This document shows, in pieces, positions 8,072 to 17,174 of a stretch of 48,169 nt of DNA. The translations under genes and the position numbers were made by a program. The stretch lies in assembly GCA_002256245.1 (NCBI GenBank), contig NKIU01000017.1, positions 1 through 48,169 of the forward strand. The letters run 5' to 3'. The notes below the pieces were generated by a model that had not been told where the DNA came from, searched no databases, and saw nothing but the letters and a program-made list of their open reading frames with translations. Each line of letters starts with the position of its first letter. Within the stretch, counting starts at the first letter, position 1. This DNA comes from Pseudorhodobacter sp. PARRP1. Its GTDB lineage: Bacteria; Pseudomonadota; Alphaproteobacteria; Rhodobacterales; Rhodobacteraceae.

Positions 8072-9634
8072 ATGTTTTTCAAATCCACCCTGCTGGCCGG
8101 CATTGCCATCGCCTGCTTTGCCTCCGCCGGATCGGCGCAGACGCTGCGTTGGGGGGCTGCCCGCGACATTAACTCGCTCGATCCGTATTCTTACGGCTCG
8201 ACCTTCACCATCAGCTTTCTGAACCATGTCTATGAAGGCTTGGTGCGCTACAACGCCGACCTTGAAATTGAACCGGCACTGGCGACCGAATGGGAGGTGC
8301 TGCCGAACAACATCTGGCGCTTCAAGCTGCGCCAAGGCGTGAAATTCCACGACGGCGCAGACTTCACCGCCGATGACGTGGTGTCCTCGCTCGCGCGCGT
8401 CAGCCATCCCGACAGCCCGCTGAAAGGCAACTTGCCTGCCTATAAATCGGCCACCAAGGTCGATGATTACACCGTCGACATCGAACTGGTCGGCACCTAT
8501 CCGTTGCTGCTGAACGATCTGACCAATATCCACATGTTTGATGCAGGCTGGCTGAAGGATCACAACGCCGAACTGCCGACCGACGTGGCCAAAAAGGTCG
8601 AAGGCTATCCGACCTTCAACGCGAACGGCACCGGGCCGTTCATCGTCGAAAGCCGTGTGCCAGACAGCAAAACCGTGCTGGTGGTGAACGACAACTGGTG
8701 GGATACCCCCAAGCACAACCTGAAACGGATCGAGTTCACTCCGATCGCCTCGGATGCCACCCGCGTCGCAGCCCTGCTGTCTGGTGAGATCGACTTCACC
8801 GAAAAAGCCCCGGTGCAGGATCTGCCGCGTCTTGAAGCCACCCCGACCGTCAAGGTGATGGAAGCGAATGAGCTGCGCACCATCATGTTCGGTTTCAACT
8901 TCCACGACAAACTGGCGAACGGTCAGCCGAACTTCTTCCAGCACAAGGAAATGCGCGAGGCTGTGGCGCTGGCCATCGACCTGAACCTGATCCGCGACAA
9001 GGTGATGCGCGGCAAATCCCGCGTGACCGGAACTGTCGTTGCGCCCGCGATCCCCGGTTATGATGCGGCGCTGGATGTCCCAACCGCCTATGATCCCGAC
9101 AAAGCCGCCGCGATGATCAAGGAACTGGGCGCCGAGGGTTTTGCGTTTGAAATCGTCTGCGCCAATGACGTCTGGCTGAACGAGGAAGAAATCTGCAACG
9201 CCATGGTTTCCATGCTGACCCGCGTTGGCTTGAAACCCACCCTCAGCATTGGGCCCAACGCTGTGCAGCAGATCAAACAGACCAATGGCGAGGCGGATAT
9301 GTTCAGCTTTGGCTGGGCGAATGAACCGATGCTGGATGCCTACTCGATCCTGCTGCAAGTTTTCCAAACCAAAAGCGACAACGCCGGGGTATTCAACTGG
9401 GGCGGCTGGTCCTATCCTGAACTGGACAAGCTGATCATCGCGGCTTCGACCGAACTTGATCGCACAAAGCGGTTGGCGCTCGAATCGCAAGCGCTGAAGA
9501 TCGTCAAGGACGAGTCGATCATGCTGCCGTTCCACCAGCAACCGATGGCGTGGGCGACCTCGGACAAGGTGGAAAGCGTGGTGCAGCTTTCGGACAACAA
9601 AGGTCGCCATTGGCTGACCAGGATGACCGAATAA
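8072..9634 (+). CDS. ABC transporter periplasmic substrate-binding protein (SBP_bac_5 family)
   Basis: A family 5 extracellular solute receptor of the dipeptide/oligopeptide/nickel type, 520 residues. A Sec signal peptide (FFKSTLLAGIAIACFASAGSAQ) precedes the mature protein. Family hallmarks include SLDPYSYGS, NHVYEGLVRYNADLEIEPALATEW, the KFHDGADFTADDV block and the FNANGTGPF region. The ATG at 8072 is favoured because AGGGA lies 6 bases before it, whereas the in-frame ATG at 8066 touches that site. It is the first gene of an operon with two permeases, two amidohydrolases and two ATPases, so the ligand is probably the substrate of those hydrolases. The ligand is not readable from sequence. 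Confidence 0.93.
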   Translation: MFFKSTLLAGIAIACFASAGSAQTLRWGAARDINSLDPYSYGSTFTISFLNHVYEGLVRYNADLEIEPALATEWEVLPNNIWRFKLRQGVKFHDGADFTADDVVSSLARVSHPDSPLKGNLPAYKSATKVDDYTVDIELVGTYPLLLNDLTNIHMFDAGWLKDHNAELPTDVAKKVEGYPTFNANGTGPFIVESRVPDSKTVLVVNDNWWDTPKHNLKRIEFTPIASDATRVAALLSGEIDFTEKAPVQDLPRLEATPTVKVMEANELRTIMFGFNFHDKLANGQPNFFQHKEMREAVALAIDLNLIRDKVMRGKSRVTGTVVAPAIPGYDAALDVPTAYDPDKAAAMIKELGAEGFAFEIVCANDVWLNEEEICNAMVSMLTRVGLKPTLSIGPNAVQQIKQTNGEADMFSFGWANEPMLDAYSILLQVFQTKSDNAGVFNWGGWSYPELDKLIIAASTELDRTKRLALESQALKIVKDESIMLPFHQQPMAWATSDKVESVVQLSDNKGRHWLTRMTE

Positions 9635-9694
9635 ACCCTGATCGCTGGCCCGGCGTAGCACGCGCCGGGCACCACCCCTTACGGAGCCAGTCCC

Positions 9695-10666
9695 ATGATT
9701 GTTTTCCTGATAAAACGGCTGGCGAACGCGGCATTTGTGATGCTCGTTGTGGCGCTGATGGCCTTCATGATCTTCCGCTTTGTCGGCGATCCGGTGCAAC
9801 TGATGGTCAACGAACAGACCACCCAAGCCGAGCGGGACGAGTTGCGCGAGCGCCTTGGCCTCAACCAATCCATGCCCATGCAATATCTGCACTTTGTCAC
9901 CAACGCCGTGCAGGGCGATTTCGGGATTTCCTACCGCAACCAGCAAGAGGTGATGAGCCTGATTGCCGAGCGTTTCCCCGCCACCATCGAACTGGTGCTG
10001 ATGGCCACCATCATCTCATTGGTCGTCGGCGTGCCGCTGGGGGTGATCACTGCGATCCATCGCGGTAAATGGTATTCAGAAAGCCTGCAATTCCTGTCAA
10101 TCATCGGGGTCTCGCTGCCCAGTTTTGTCATCGGTATCATGCTTATTCTGGTGTTCTCGGTGATGTTCAACATCCTGCCCGCCTTTGGCCGTGGCGATGT
10201 CGTCAACATCGGGTGGTGGACGACGGGCCTACTGACCCGCTCTGGCCGCGCCGCGCTGATCCTGCCCTCCATCGCCCTGTCGTTCTACCAGATCACCCTT
10301 GTGATGCGCTTGGTCCGCGCCGAAATGCTTGAAGTGCTGCGATCCGACTTCATCAAATTCGCCCGCGCCCGCGGTGTGCCAGCTTGGCGGGTGCATTACA
10401 GCCACGCCTTGCGCAACTGCCTGATGCCGGTGGTGACCATGACTGCCATGAACATCGGCTCGCTCATCGCCTTTGCGCTGATCACGGAAACCGTGTTCCA
10501 ATGGCCGGGCATGGGGCTGCTGTTCATCCAAGCCGTTACCTTTGTCGATATCCCGGTGATGGCAGCCTATCTCTGCATCGTCTCTTTCATCTTTGTCGCG
10601 CTGAACACGCTGGTGGACATCACCTATGCGCTGATCGACCCGCGCCTGCGCAATGCAAAGGCCTGA
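9695..10666 (+). CDS. ABC transporter permease, DppB/OppB type
   Basis: A 323-residue inner-membrane permease. The N-terminal segment (MIVFLIKRLANAAFVMLVVALMAFM) is the typical first helix with the KRL-type start of DppB proteins. Then follow the ERLGLNQSMPMQYL loop, GDFGISYRNQQEV, and the EAA-type cytoplasmic loop (RARGVPAWRVHYSHALRN). About six membrane segments are expected. It forms the membrane pore with the next gene, 3 bases downstream. GGAG lies 8 bases before the ATG. Confidence 0.94.
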   Translation: MIVFLIKRLANAAFVMLVVALMAFMIFRFVGDPVQLMVNEQTTQAERDELRERLGLNQSMPMQYLHFVTNAVQGDFGISYRNQQEVMSLIAERFPATIELVLMATIISLVVGVPLGVITAIHRGKWYSESLQFLSIIGVSLPSFVIGIMLILVFSVMFNILPAFGRGDVVNIGWWTTGLLTRSGRAALILPSIALSFYQITLVMRLVRAEMLEVLRSDFIKFARARGVPAWRVHYSHALRNCLMPVVTMTAMNIGSLIAFALITETVFQWPGMGLLFIQAVTFVDIPVMAAYLCIVSFIFVALNTLVDITYALIDPRLRNAKA

Positions 10667-10669
10667 TCC

Positions 10670-11602
10670 ATGACCGTAAACCTAAGCCCTCCCAGCCTGC
10701 TTACCCGCATTCGCCAAAGCGATCTGTGGTATTCATTCACCCGGCAGCGCAGCGCGGTATTTGCCGCCATTCTGCTGGCCGTGCTGATCATCAGCGCCTT
10801 CACCGCCCCGCTTTACGCCCCGCAAAACCCGTTTGACCCGGCGCAACTGGAGCTGTGGAACGCCGAAATTCCGCCGATCTGGCTAGAGGGCGGCCAATGG
10901 CCCTACCTTCTCGGCACCGACACCCAAGGCCGCGATATTCTGTCGGCGATCCTCTATGGCTCGCGGATTTCCATCCTGATCGGCATCGCCTCGGTGGTGT
11001 TCGCGCTGCTGATCGGGATCGGTTCGGGGTTGGCTGCGGGCTACTACGGCGGATTTGTCGAGAACGCGTTGATGCGGGTGGGTGACATTCTACTCTCGAT
11101 CCCCACCATTCTGATCGCCATTCTAGTCAGCGCTATCGTGCGCGAGCTGCTGCCGGTCAACTTGCGAGATATGGGCGCGGCGGGGGTGCTGGTGCTGGCC
11201 ATCGTGCTCAGCGGCTGGGTGCAATATGCCCGCACCGTGCGCGCCCAGACTGCGGTAGAGCGGCGCAAGGAATATGTCCAAGCGGCGCAATTGCTGAAAG
11301 TTCCCGCCCGCCGCATCATGTTCAGCCACATCCTGCCCAACACCCTGACCCCCATTCTGGTGGCGGCTACGCTGAACTTCGGCATGGCGATCCTGACAGA
11401 GGCCACACTGTCTTTCCTTGGCATCGGAATGCCGCCCAGCCAACCCAGCCTTGGCACGCTGATCCGGCTTGGTAACCAATTCCTGTTCTCTGGCATGTGG
11501 TGGATCGTGCTGTTCCCCGTGCTGCAACTTTGCCTGCTCGTCGTGTCGGTCAACCTGCTGGGTGACTGGCTGCGCGATGCGCTGAACCCGAAACTGAGGT
11601 AA
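10670..11602 (+). CDS. ABC transporter permease, DppC/OppC type
   Basis: A 310-residue inner-membrane permease of the DppC type. The N-terminus has a single helix preceded by a basic cytoplasmic segment. LLGTDTQGRDILSAILYGSRIS is the family's hallmark, and the EAA loop is near KVPARRIMFSHILPNTLTPI. It ends at the start of the amidohydrolase gene, so the operon is tightly packed. It pairs with the DppB-type permease just upstream. Confidence 0.94.
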   Translation: MTVNLSPPSLLTRIRQSDLWYSFTRQRSAVFAAILLAVLIISAFTAPLYAPQNPFDPAQLELWNAEIPPIWLEGGQWPYLLGTDTQGRDILSAILYGSRISILIGIASVVFALLIGIGSGLAAGYYGGFVENALMRVGDILLSIPTILIAILVSAIVRELLPVNLRDMGAAGVLVLAIVLSGWVQYARTVRAQTAVERRKEYVQAAQLLKVPARRIMFSHILPNTLTPILVAATLNFGMAILTEATLSFLGIGMPPSQPSLGTLIRLGNQFLFSGMWWIVLFPVLQLCLLVVSVNLLGDWLRDALNPKLR

Positions 11603-11605
11603 GTG

Positions 11606-12808
11606 ATGACCGATCTTCTGATCCGAAATATCCGCCCGATGGCCGGGGCTGCCGTCGACATGTTGATCCGCGACGGCCGCATTGCCGCCATTGGCCCGCA
11701 CCTTGCCGCCGAAGGCGTGTCGGTTGAAGACGGGCAGGGCGCAATCGCCATCCCCGCGCTGGTCGATGCCCACACCCATCTGGATAAAACCACTTGGGGC
11801 ATGGGCTGGTATACGGGCCGCAAAGGCGGCGATCTGCAAGACTTGATCAACAACGAACGCAACGAACGCATCCCTCTGGGCCTTGACGTGCATCGTCAGT
11901 CCATGCGCCATGCTCTGCAACTGATCGCCAACGGCACCGGACATATCCGCAGCCATGTTGACGTGGATCATGACCACAAACTGACCCTGCTGGAAGGCAA
12001 ACTGCGCACGCGTGAAGCCTTGCAAGGCGCGGTCGACATCCAGATCGTCGCCTTCCCACAATCCGGCCTGATGATCCGCCCCGGCGTTTATGAGTTGCTG
12101 GACGAAGCCCTGGCGATGGGGGCCGATGTGGTCGGGGGGCTTGACCCGTCTTCGATGGACCGCGACCCGAAAGCCTCGCTCGACGCAATCTTTCGGCTGG
12201 CCGAAAAGCACGGCAAACCCATTGACATTCACTTGCACGAATACGGGGAACTTGGTGCTTTCACGTTGGAAGAAATCATCACCCGCACCCGCGCCCACGG
12301 AATGCAGGGCAAGGTCGGCGTGTCGCATTGCTTCTGTCTGGGGATGCCCGATCCGCACCGCGTTGGCCCGTTGATGGAGCAGGTGGCCCGCGAAGATATC
12401 CGGATCTTCACCACTGGCCACCCTTCTGCCGAAGTGCCATCGCTGCAAGACATGCGCGCGGCAGGTATCAAGGTGGGAATGGGCTGCGACGGCATCCGTG
12501 ACACTTGGGGCCCATGGGGCCAGCCCGACATGCTGCACCGCGCCCGCATTGTGGGGATGAAAAATCGCATGCGCCGCGATGACGAATTGGAACTTCTGCT
12601 CGACACCGCCTCGCGCGGCGGGGCCGATGCGATGGGCATTGAGGCTTTGGGGCTGGTGGTCGGCGCGGTGGCCGACCTTACGTTGGTGGCAGGCGAAACC
12701 CTCGCCCACGCAGTTGTCGAAGAATCCCCCCGCCCGCTGGTGGTCAAGGGGGGGCGCGTGGTCGCGCGCAACGGCGCATTGACCTTGCCCGGGATCACCA
12801 TGCCATGA
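11606..12808 (+). CDS. Amidohydrolase, cytosine-deaminase-like
   Basis: A 400-residue metal-dependent hydrolase of the amidohydrolase superfamily. Metal ligands are visible: H56 and H58 in VDAHTHLDK (the HLDK form is typical of cytosine-deaminase-type members), H209/H211-E212 in DIHLHEYGE, H241 in SHCFCLG, and D295 in GCDGIRD. Family members deaminate or hydrolyse cyclic amidine/amide rings (cytosine, isocytosine, creatinine, hydantoin-like). The exact substrate is not readable. The ATG at 11606 has a GAGG 6 bases upstream; an in-frame GTG at 11603 is less likely. It lies inside an importer operon, so it probably acts on the imported compound in the cytoplasm. Confidence 0.88.
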   Translation: MTDLLIRNIRPMAGAAVDMLIRDGRIAAIGPHLAAEGVSVEDGQGAIAIPALVDAHTHLDKTTWGMGWYTGRKGGDLQDLINNERNERIPLGLDVHRQSMRHALQLIANGTGHIRSHVDVDHDHKLTLLEGKLRTREALQGAVDIQIVAFPQSGLMIRPGVYELLDEALAMGADVVGGLDPSSMDRDPKASLDAIFRLAEKHGKPIDIHLHEYGELGAFTLEEIITRTRAHGMQGKVGVSHCFCLGMPDPHRVGPLMEQVAREDIRIFTTGHPSAEVPSLQDMRAAGIKVGMGCDGIRDTWGPWGQPDMLHRARIVGMKNRMRRDDELELLLDTASRGGADAMGIEALGLVVGAVADLTLVAGETLAHAVVEESPRPLVVKGGRVVARNGALTLPGITMP

Positions 12809-14295
12809 GCGTATTTCATGACCTGAAGCTTGGGGAACACCCCAAAGGCCGGACCGCGCTGACTGCCGATTGGGTGCTGGGCCACGCCGAAGGCGGCCAC
12901 TGCCTGATCCCCAAAGGCGAAATCGTCTTTGAGGCGGGCCGCATCCTGCATGTCGGCCAACGCTTTGAAGGCGAAGTCGCCCGCCGCATCCATCTTGGAC
13001 CCGCGCTGATCTCCCCCGGCCTGATCGACCTTGATGCCCTCTCCGATCTCGACACCACCGTGCTCTCTATCGACAACAATCCCGGTTGGGCCAAAGGTCG
13101 GGTGTGGCCGCGCTCTTACGTCGAGCGCGGCCCATATGAGATGTATTCCCCCGACGAACTCGCCTTCCAGAAACGCTACGCCTTCGCGCAACTGCTGCTG
13201 AACGGCATTACCACTGCCGCCCCCATCGCATCCCTCTTTTACCGCGCATGGGGGGAAACCACCGCCGAATTCACCACCGCTGCCGAGGCCGCGGGCGAGA
13301 TGGGCCTGCGCGTCTACCTCTCCCCCGCCTACCGCGCGGGCGGCATGGTCCTCGACGCCCCCGGCCAGATCACCCCGCTGTTCGACGAAACTCGTGGGAT
13401 GGCGGGCCTTGACGACGCCGTCGCCTTCATCAGCGCCCATCAGGGCCGCCACAATGGCCTGATCAACGGCCTGCTTGCCCCCGACCGGGTGGAAACCTGC
13501 ACCGCCCCGCTGCTCAAGCGCACCATGGACGCCGCCCGCGATTTGGGTTGCCGCGTCCGCCTGCACATGGCGCAGGGCGCTATGGAGGTGCAAACCGTCC
13601 ACGCCCTGCACGGCACCACCGCCCCCGAATGGCTGGCCAGCGAAGGCCTGCTGAACGACCGCATCCTGGCCCCCCATGCCACGAACGCCACGGAAACCGA
13701 CCTGAACCACTACGCCCACCACGGCGTCAGCGTCATCCACTGCCCGCTGGTTTCTGCACGCGGCGGCTCGATCCTGCGCAGCTTCGGCGGCCTTCGCGCA
13801 CGCGGCATCAACATCGCCATGGGCACCGATACCGCCCCCGCTGATATGCTGCTGAATCTGCTCACCGGCCTGATGACCGCCCGCATCGCCGATCCGCAAG
13901 CGCCCCACCAGCAAAGCGCGGATTTCTGGGATGCCGCCACCTTGGGCGGCGCCCGCGCCTTGGGCCGCAACGACATCGGTTGTCTGAAACCCAATGCCCT
14001 CGCCGATATTGCGATCTTCAGACTGGACGATGCCGTTATGACGCCCGCAATTGACCCGATCACCACGCTTATCGCGGGCGGCTCGGGTAAAGTCACCCAA
14101 GCCACCTTTGTGGGGGGTCGCCTGTCGATGTGTGAGGGCCGCGTCGCAGGGATTGATCTGCTCACCGCACAAACGCGCGCCCAAGGCCAATTCGATGGCC
14201 TGCTGGCAAAATACCCCGAACGCAGTTGGCAGCACCCCCCGGTCGCTGAACTATTCACCCCCAGCTACCCGATCCGACAGGAGGCAGCGCTATGA
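12805..14295 (+). CDS. Amidohydrolase-like protein lacking the HxH metal motif (TRZ/ATZ type)
   Basis: A 496-residue protein with the composite-domain layout of the TRZ/ATZ/chlorohydrolase group. An N-terminal beta-sandwich is followed by the barrel, with RLHMAQG (usual first-sheet His), LAPHATNATETD (second His) and MGTDTAPADML (Asp). The strand-1 motif, normally GLxxxHxH, reads PGLIDLDALSD, so both histidines are replaced (D77 and L79). That suggests either a mononuclear site built from the remaining ligands, or loss of hydrolase activity and a non-catalytic role. The start overlaps the previous stop (ATGA), so it is translationally coupled to the intact cytosine-deaminase-like enzyme. Substrate unknown. 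Confidence 0.8.
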   Translation: MSVFHDLKLGEHPKGRTALTADWVLGHAEGGHCLIPKGEIVFEAGRILHVGQRFEGEVARRIHLGPALISPGLIDLDALSDLDTTVLSIDNNPGWAKGRVWPRSYVERGPYEMYSPDELAFQKRYAFAQLLLNGITTAAPIASLFYRAWGETTAEFTTAAEAAGEMGLRVYLSPAYRAGGMVLDAPGQITPLFDETRGMAGLDDAVAFISAHQGRHNGLINGLLAPDRVETCTAPLLKRTMDAARDLGCRVRLHMAQGAMEVQTVHALHGTTAPEWLASEGLLNDRILAPHATNATETDLNHYAHHGVSVIHCPLVSARGGSILRSFGGLRARGINIAMGTDTAPADMLLNLLTGLMTARIADPQAPHQQSADFWDAATLGGARALGRNDIGCLKPNALADIAIFRLDDAVMTPAIDPITTLIAGGSGKVTQATFVGGRLSMCEGRVAGIDLLTAQTRAQGQFDGLLAKYPERSWQHPPVAELFTPSYPIRQEAAL

Positions 14296-15278
14296 CCAAA
14301 ACCCCAATGCTTGATGTCCGCGCGCTGAGGGTCGAATTTCCCGGCCGTCACGGCTCCGTCACAGCCCTTGCCGACATCAGCCTCACCATACAGCCCGGCG
14401 AAATCCTCGGCGTGGTGGGCGAATCCGGTGCCGGAAAATCCATGACTGGCCTTGCGGTGCAGGGCCTGCTCGAACCCCCCGGCCATGTCGCGGGCGGGGA
14501 GGTCTGGCTGAACGGTCGCCGCATCGACCAGTTGTCAGACCGCGAGATGGAAAAGGTCCGTGGCCGCGAGATCGGAGCGATCTTCCAGGACCCGCTCACC
14601 TCGCTCAATCCGCTGTTTTCGGTTGGCAAACAACTGATCGAAACCATCCGCCTGCACCTTCCGATGAGCCGCAGCGAGGCACGCATCCGCGCCATTGAAT
14701 TGCTGGCCGAAGTGGGTATTCCCGGCCCAGAAATCCGCGTCGACCACTTCCCACACCAATTCTCTGGCGGCATGCGCCAACGTGTCGTGATCGCGTTAGC
14801 CCTCGCGGCAAGGCCAAAGCTGATCATCGCGGATGAACCCACCACCGCACTGGATGTCTCGATCCAAGCCCAGATCACCTCGCTTCTGCGTCGCCTGTGT
14901 AAAGACAACGGCACAGCGGTGATGCTGGTCACGCATGATATGGGCGTCATCGCCGAAACCGCCGACCGTGTGGCGGTGATGTATGCCGGCCGCTTGGTCG
15001 AAATCGGCCCGGTGGCCGATGTCATCGACCGCCCTAGCCATCCCTACACGCGCGGACTGATGGGTTCGATCCCGACCTTGGGCGCACGCGTGCCGCGCCT
15101 GCAACAGATCGACGGCGCGATGCCGCGTCTGGACGCGATCCCGCAGGGTTGCGCCTTCAACCCGCGCTGCCCGCAGGTGATGCCGCGTTGCCGCCTTGAG
15201 CGCCCGCATCTGCAACCAAGTGGCGCAGGACAAAGCGCCTGCTGGCTGAACCAACCCGCACAGGAGAGCGCCGCATGA
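14292..15278 (+). CDS. ABC transporter ATP-binding protein, DppD type
   Basis: A 328-residue cytoplasmic ATPase. It shows Walker A GESGAGKSM (about residues 46-54), a Q-loop FQDPLTSLNP, the signature FSGGMRQR, Walker B LIIADEPTTALD and the H-loop LVTHDMG. The C-terminal oligopeptide extension carries the conserved cysteine cluster (GCAFNPRCPQVMPRC) of the Dpp/Opp family. The start overlaps the previous stop (ATGA). It works with the next gene as the heterodimeric motor of the importer. Confidence 0.95.
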   Translation: MTKTPMLDVRALRVEFPGRHGSVTALADISLTIQPGEILGVVGESGAGKSMTGLAVQGLLEPPGHVAGGEVWLNGRRIDQLSDREMEKVRGREIGAIFQDPLTSLNPLFSVGKQLIETIRLHLPMSRSEARIRAIELLAEVGIPGPEIRVDHFPHQFSGGMRQRVVIALALAARPKLIIADEPTTALDVSIQAQITSLLRRLCKDNGTAVMLVTHDMGVIAETADRVAVMYAGRLVEIGPVADVIDRPSHPYTRGLMGSIPTLGARVPRLQQIDGAMPRLDAIPQGCAFNPRCPQVMPRCRLERPHLQPSGAGQSACWLNQPAQESAA

Positions 15279-16285
15279 CCACTCCCGCCCTCACCGTGAC
15301 CCATCTGTCGCGCCTGTTTAACGTCTCGGCCCCTTGGCTAAACCGGGTGATCGAGCGCAAACCCAAAGCCTATCTGCGTGCTGTCGATGACATTAGTTTC
15401 AGCGTGCCCTCGGGCGGCTGCCTCAGCCTTGTTGGCGAAAGCGGTTGTGGTAAATCCACTGTGGCGCGGCTTGTAACCGGCCTTTATGCACCCACCACCG
15501 GCCAGATGCAGTTTGCCCTCGGCAAGAATGGCAAGCCTCTGGCGGCGCAGATGATTTTCCAAGACCCTTATGCCAGTCTCAACCCCCGCTGGCGGGTTTT
15601 TGACATCATCGCCGAACCCCTGCGCGAGTTGAAACTGCGCGCGAGCGAGGCAGAAATCACCGACCGCGTGGGCGAACTGCTGACCATCGTCGGCCTTGCC
15701 CCCCGAGATGGGCGCAAATTCCCGCACGAGTTTTCCGGCGGCCAGCGCCAGCGCATCTCCATCGCCCGCGCCTTGGCAACCGAGCCAGAGTTTCTGGTGT
15801 GCGACGAGCCGACCTCGGCGCTTGATGTCTCGGTGCAGGCGCAAATCCTGAACCTGATGCGGCGCCTGCAGGATGAGATCGGCCTGACCTACCTGTTCAT
15901 CAGCCACGACATGAGCGTGGTGCGCCATATGTCGGACCAGATCGCAGTGATGTATCTTGGCCGTATCGTCGAACAGGCAGCAACCGAAGTGCTGTTTGCC
16001 AGCCCAAAGCATCCCTACACGCAGCTTTTGCTGGAAACGATCCCGAACGTCACCGACCCCAAGCGTGACCGAGAGGTGCAATCGGGCGAGGTGCCCAGCC
16101 CGATGAAGCCGCCTTCCGGCTGCACCTTCCACCCCCGCTGCCCGCAAGCCGATGCGCGCTGTGCGGCAGAACGCCCCGAGATGCAGGCCTACAACGACGG
16201 CAGCCGCGTCGCCTGTCACCGCGTTGCGGAAACGATGGCCGCGCTTGCCGTGCCACAGGTGGGCGAGCGTCGGCTATCGGCGTAG
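15275..16285 (+). CDS. ABC transporter ATP-binding protein, DppF type
   Basis: A 336-residue partner ATPase. Features are Walker A GESGCGKST, Q-loop FQDPYASLNP, signature FSGGQRQR, Walker B LVCDEPTSALD, H-loop FISHDMS, and the C-terminal GCTFHPRCPQADARC extension. The start overlaps the previous gene by 4 bases, so the operon runs without a break from the binding protein to here. It is the last gene; no strong terminator is evident just after it. Confidence 0.95.
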   Translation: MTTPALTVTHLSRLFNVSAPWLNRVIERKPKAYLRAVDDISFSVPSGGCLSLVGESGCGKSTVARLVTGLYAPTTGQMQFALGKNGKPLAAQMIFQDPYASLNPRWRVFDIIAEPLRELKLRASEAEITDRVGELLTIVGLAPRDGRKFPHEFSGGQRQRISIARALATEPEFLVCDEPTSALDVSVQAQILNLMRRLQDEIGLTYLFISHDMSVVRHMSDQIAVMYLGRIVEQAATEVLFASPKHPYTQLLLETIPNVTDPKRDREVQSGEVPSPMKPPSGCTFHPRCPQADARCAAERPEMQAYNDGSRVACHRVAETMAALAVPQVGERRLSA

Positions 16286-16401
16286 GGCTGGTTGGGGGCG
16301 CGGAAGTGGCTCACGTCAGGGGCAGAAATTGCCCTTGCGCTGCCGATTTGAGAAACGGCGGTCTGAGCCCCATCTGGATGCTGGGTTGTCAGCCGTTCGC
16401 T

Positions 16402-16899
16402 CTATTGCGGGTCGTATACTCCGCCGCCGATAGCGGTCGCAGGTTCCCTGATAAAATCCTCAAGGAAGAACTCGTGTTCGACAAGCATCTCGAGCAATAC
16501 AGGGTCATGTGCTTGGATTTCCTCCTCGCACGCAACACGGCCAACGGCCAAGATTTTGACAAGTTCACTAACGGGCGCCCACTGCGCTTCGCTTTCGATT
16601 TTGCCGTTTCTTAGCGCATTGTTCATGAGAGCTTGGTTCAGCTGGCCGTCGGATCGGAACTTGTGCAAGATGGCTTCGTCTTCATCATGCCCAATGACCG
16701 CCTCGAAAAGTCGGAATTTCTCATTGGCCTCAAGGTTCAAATTTAGGCTCTCAACAACCCACCACTTGCGGTGGTCACCGAGTTCCGGGAGGGTCCGCAT
16801 ACAAACCTCATTGTTAATCTTTAGGGCACGGTTCTTTGACTGCACTTTTGCAGGTCCAAGCCCTCTCCACAATGACAGCTTCGTCCGCTTTGCCGCCAT
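16402..16899 (-). CDS. Hypothetical protein, 165 aa
   Basis: An unrecognised soluble protein. It reads naturally from a basic N-terminus (MAAKRTKLSLWRGLGP) through an acidic, helical middle (EKFRLFEAVIGHDEDE) to a Glu-rich C-terminal region (ACEEEIQAHDPVLLEMLVEHEFFLEDFIRE). There is no signal peptide or membrane segment. Codon use is more AT-rich than the flanking transporter genes. It stands alone, convergent with the ABC operon; the Shine-Dalgarno is weak. A start at the internal methionine (MRTLPELG, about residue 34) is possible. Confidence 0.55.
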   Translation of the reverse strand: MAAKRTKLSLWRGLGPAKVQSKNRALKINNEVCMRTLPELGDHRKWWVVESLNLNLEANEKFRLFEAVIGHDEDEAILHKFRSDGQLNQALMNNALRNGKIESEAQWAPVSELVKILAVGRVACEEEIQAHDPVLLEMLVEHEFFLEDFIREPATAIGGGVYDPQ

Positions 16900-17111
16900 A
16901 ACTCAGCTTTGGCCTAGCCGAGTCACTTTCAGTTGCCGTTACTGGGGTAGTCCTGATGCCACTTCCATAATCCTACGAAAATTAAGGTGGCCCGTGATCG
17001 ACTATAGTCGCGGGCCGTCTTAATATTTGGTAAGCGACACCATGTAAAACATTGATTTCATTCAGAAGAAATTCTATCCACGCGTGGACACACCCCCACC
17101 CCACCCACACA

Positions 17112-17143
17112 CAAAAAAAACCGCGCCGATAGTCTGGCGCGGT
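17112..17143 (-). terminator. Rho-independent terminator of the racemase operon
   Basis: On the minus strand an ACCGCGCC/GGCGCGGT stem with an 8-base loop is followed by eight T. It lies 32 bases beyond the stop of the racemase gene, as expected for the end of the flavin reductase-racemase operon. Confidence 0.8.
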
Positions 17144-17174
17144 CAGGTGTCCCGGATAGGGCATCGGGGAGGGT

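Noticed and set aside
7910-9946. Very long minus-strand ORF (678 codons) opposite the binding-protein gene
   Set aside because: It is the antisense shadow of a clear SBP_bac_5 gene; low-complexity His/Gln-rich composition with no domain.
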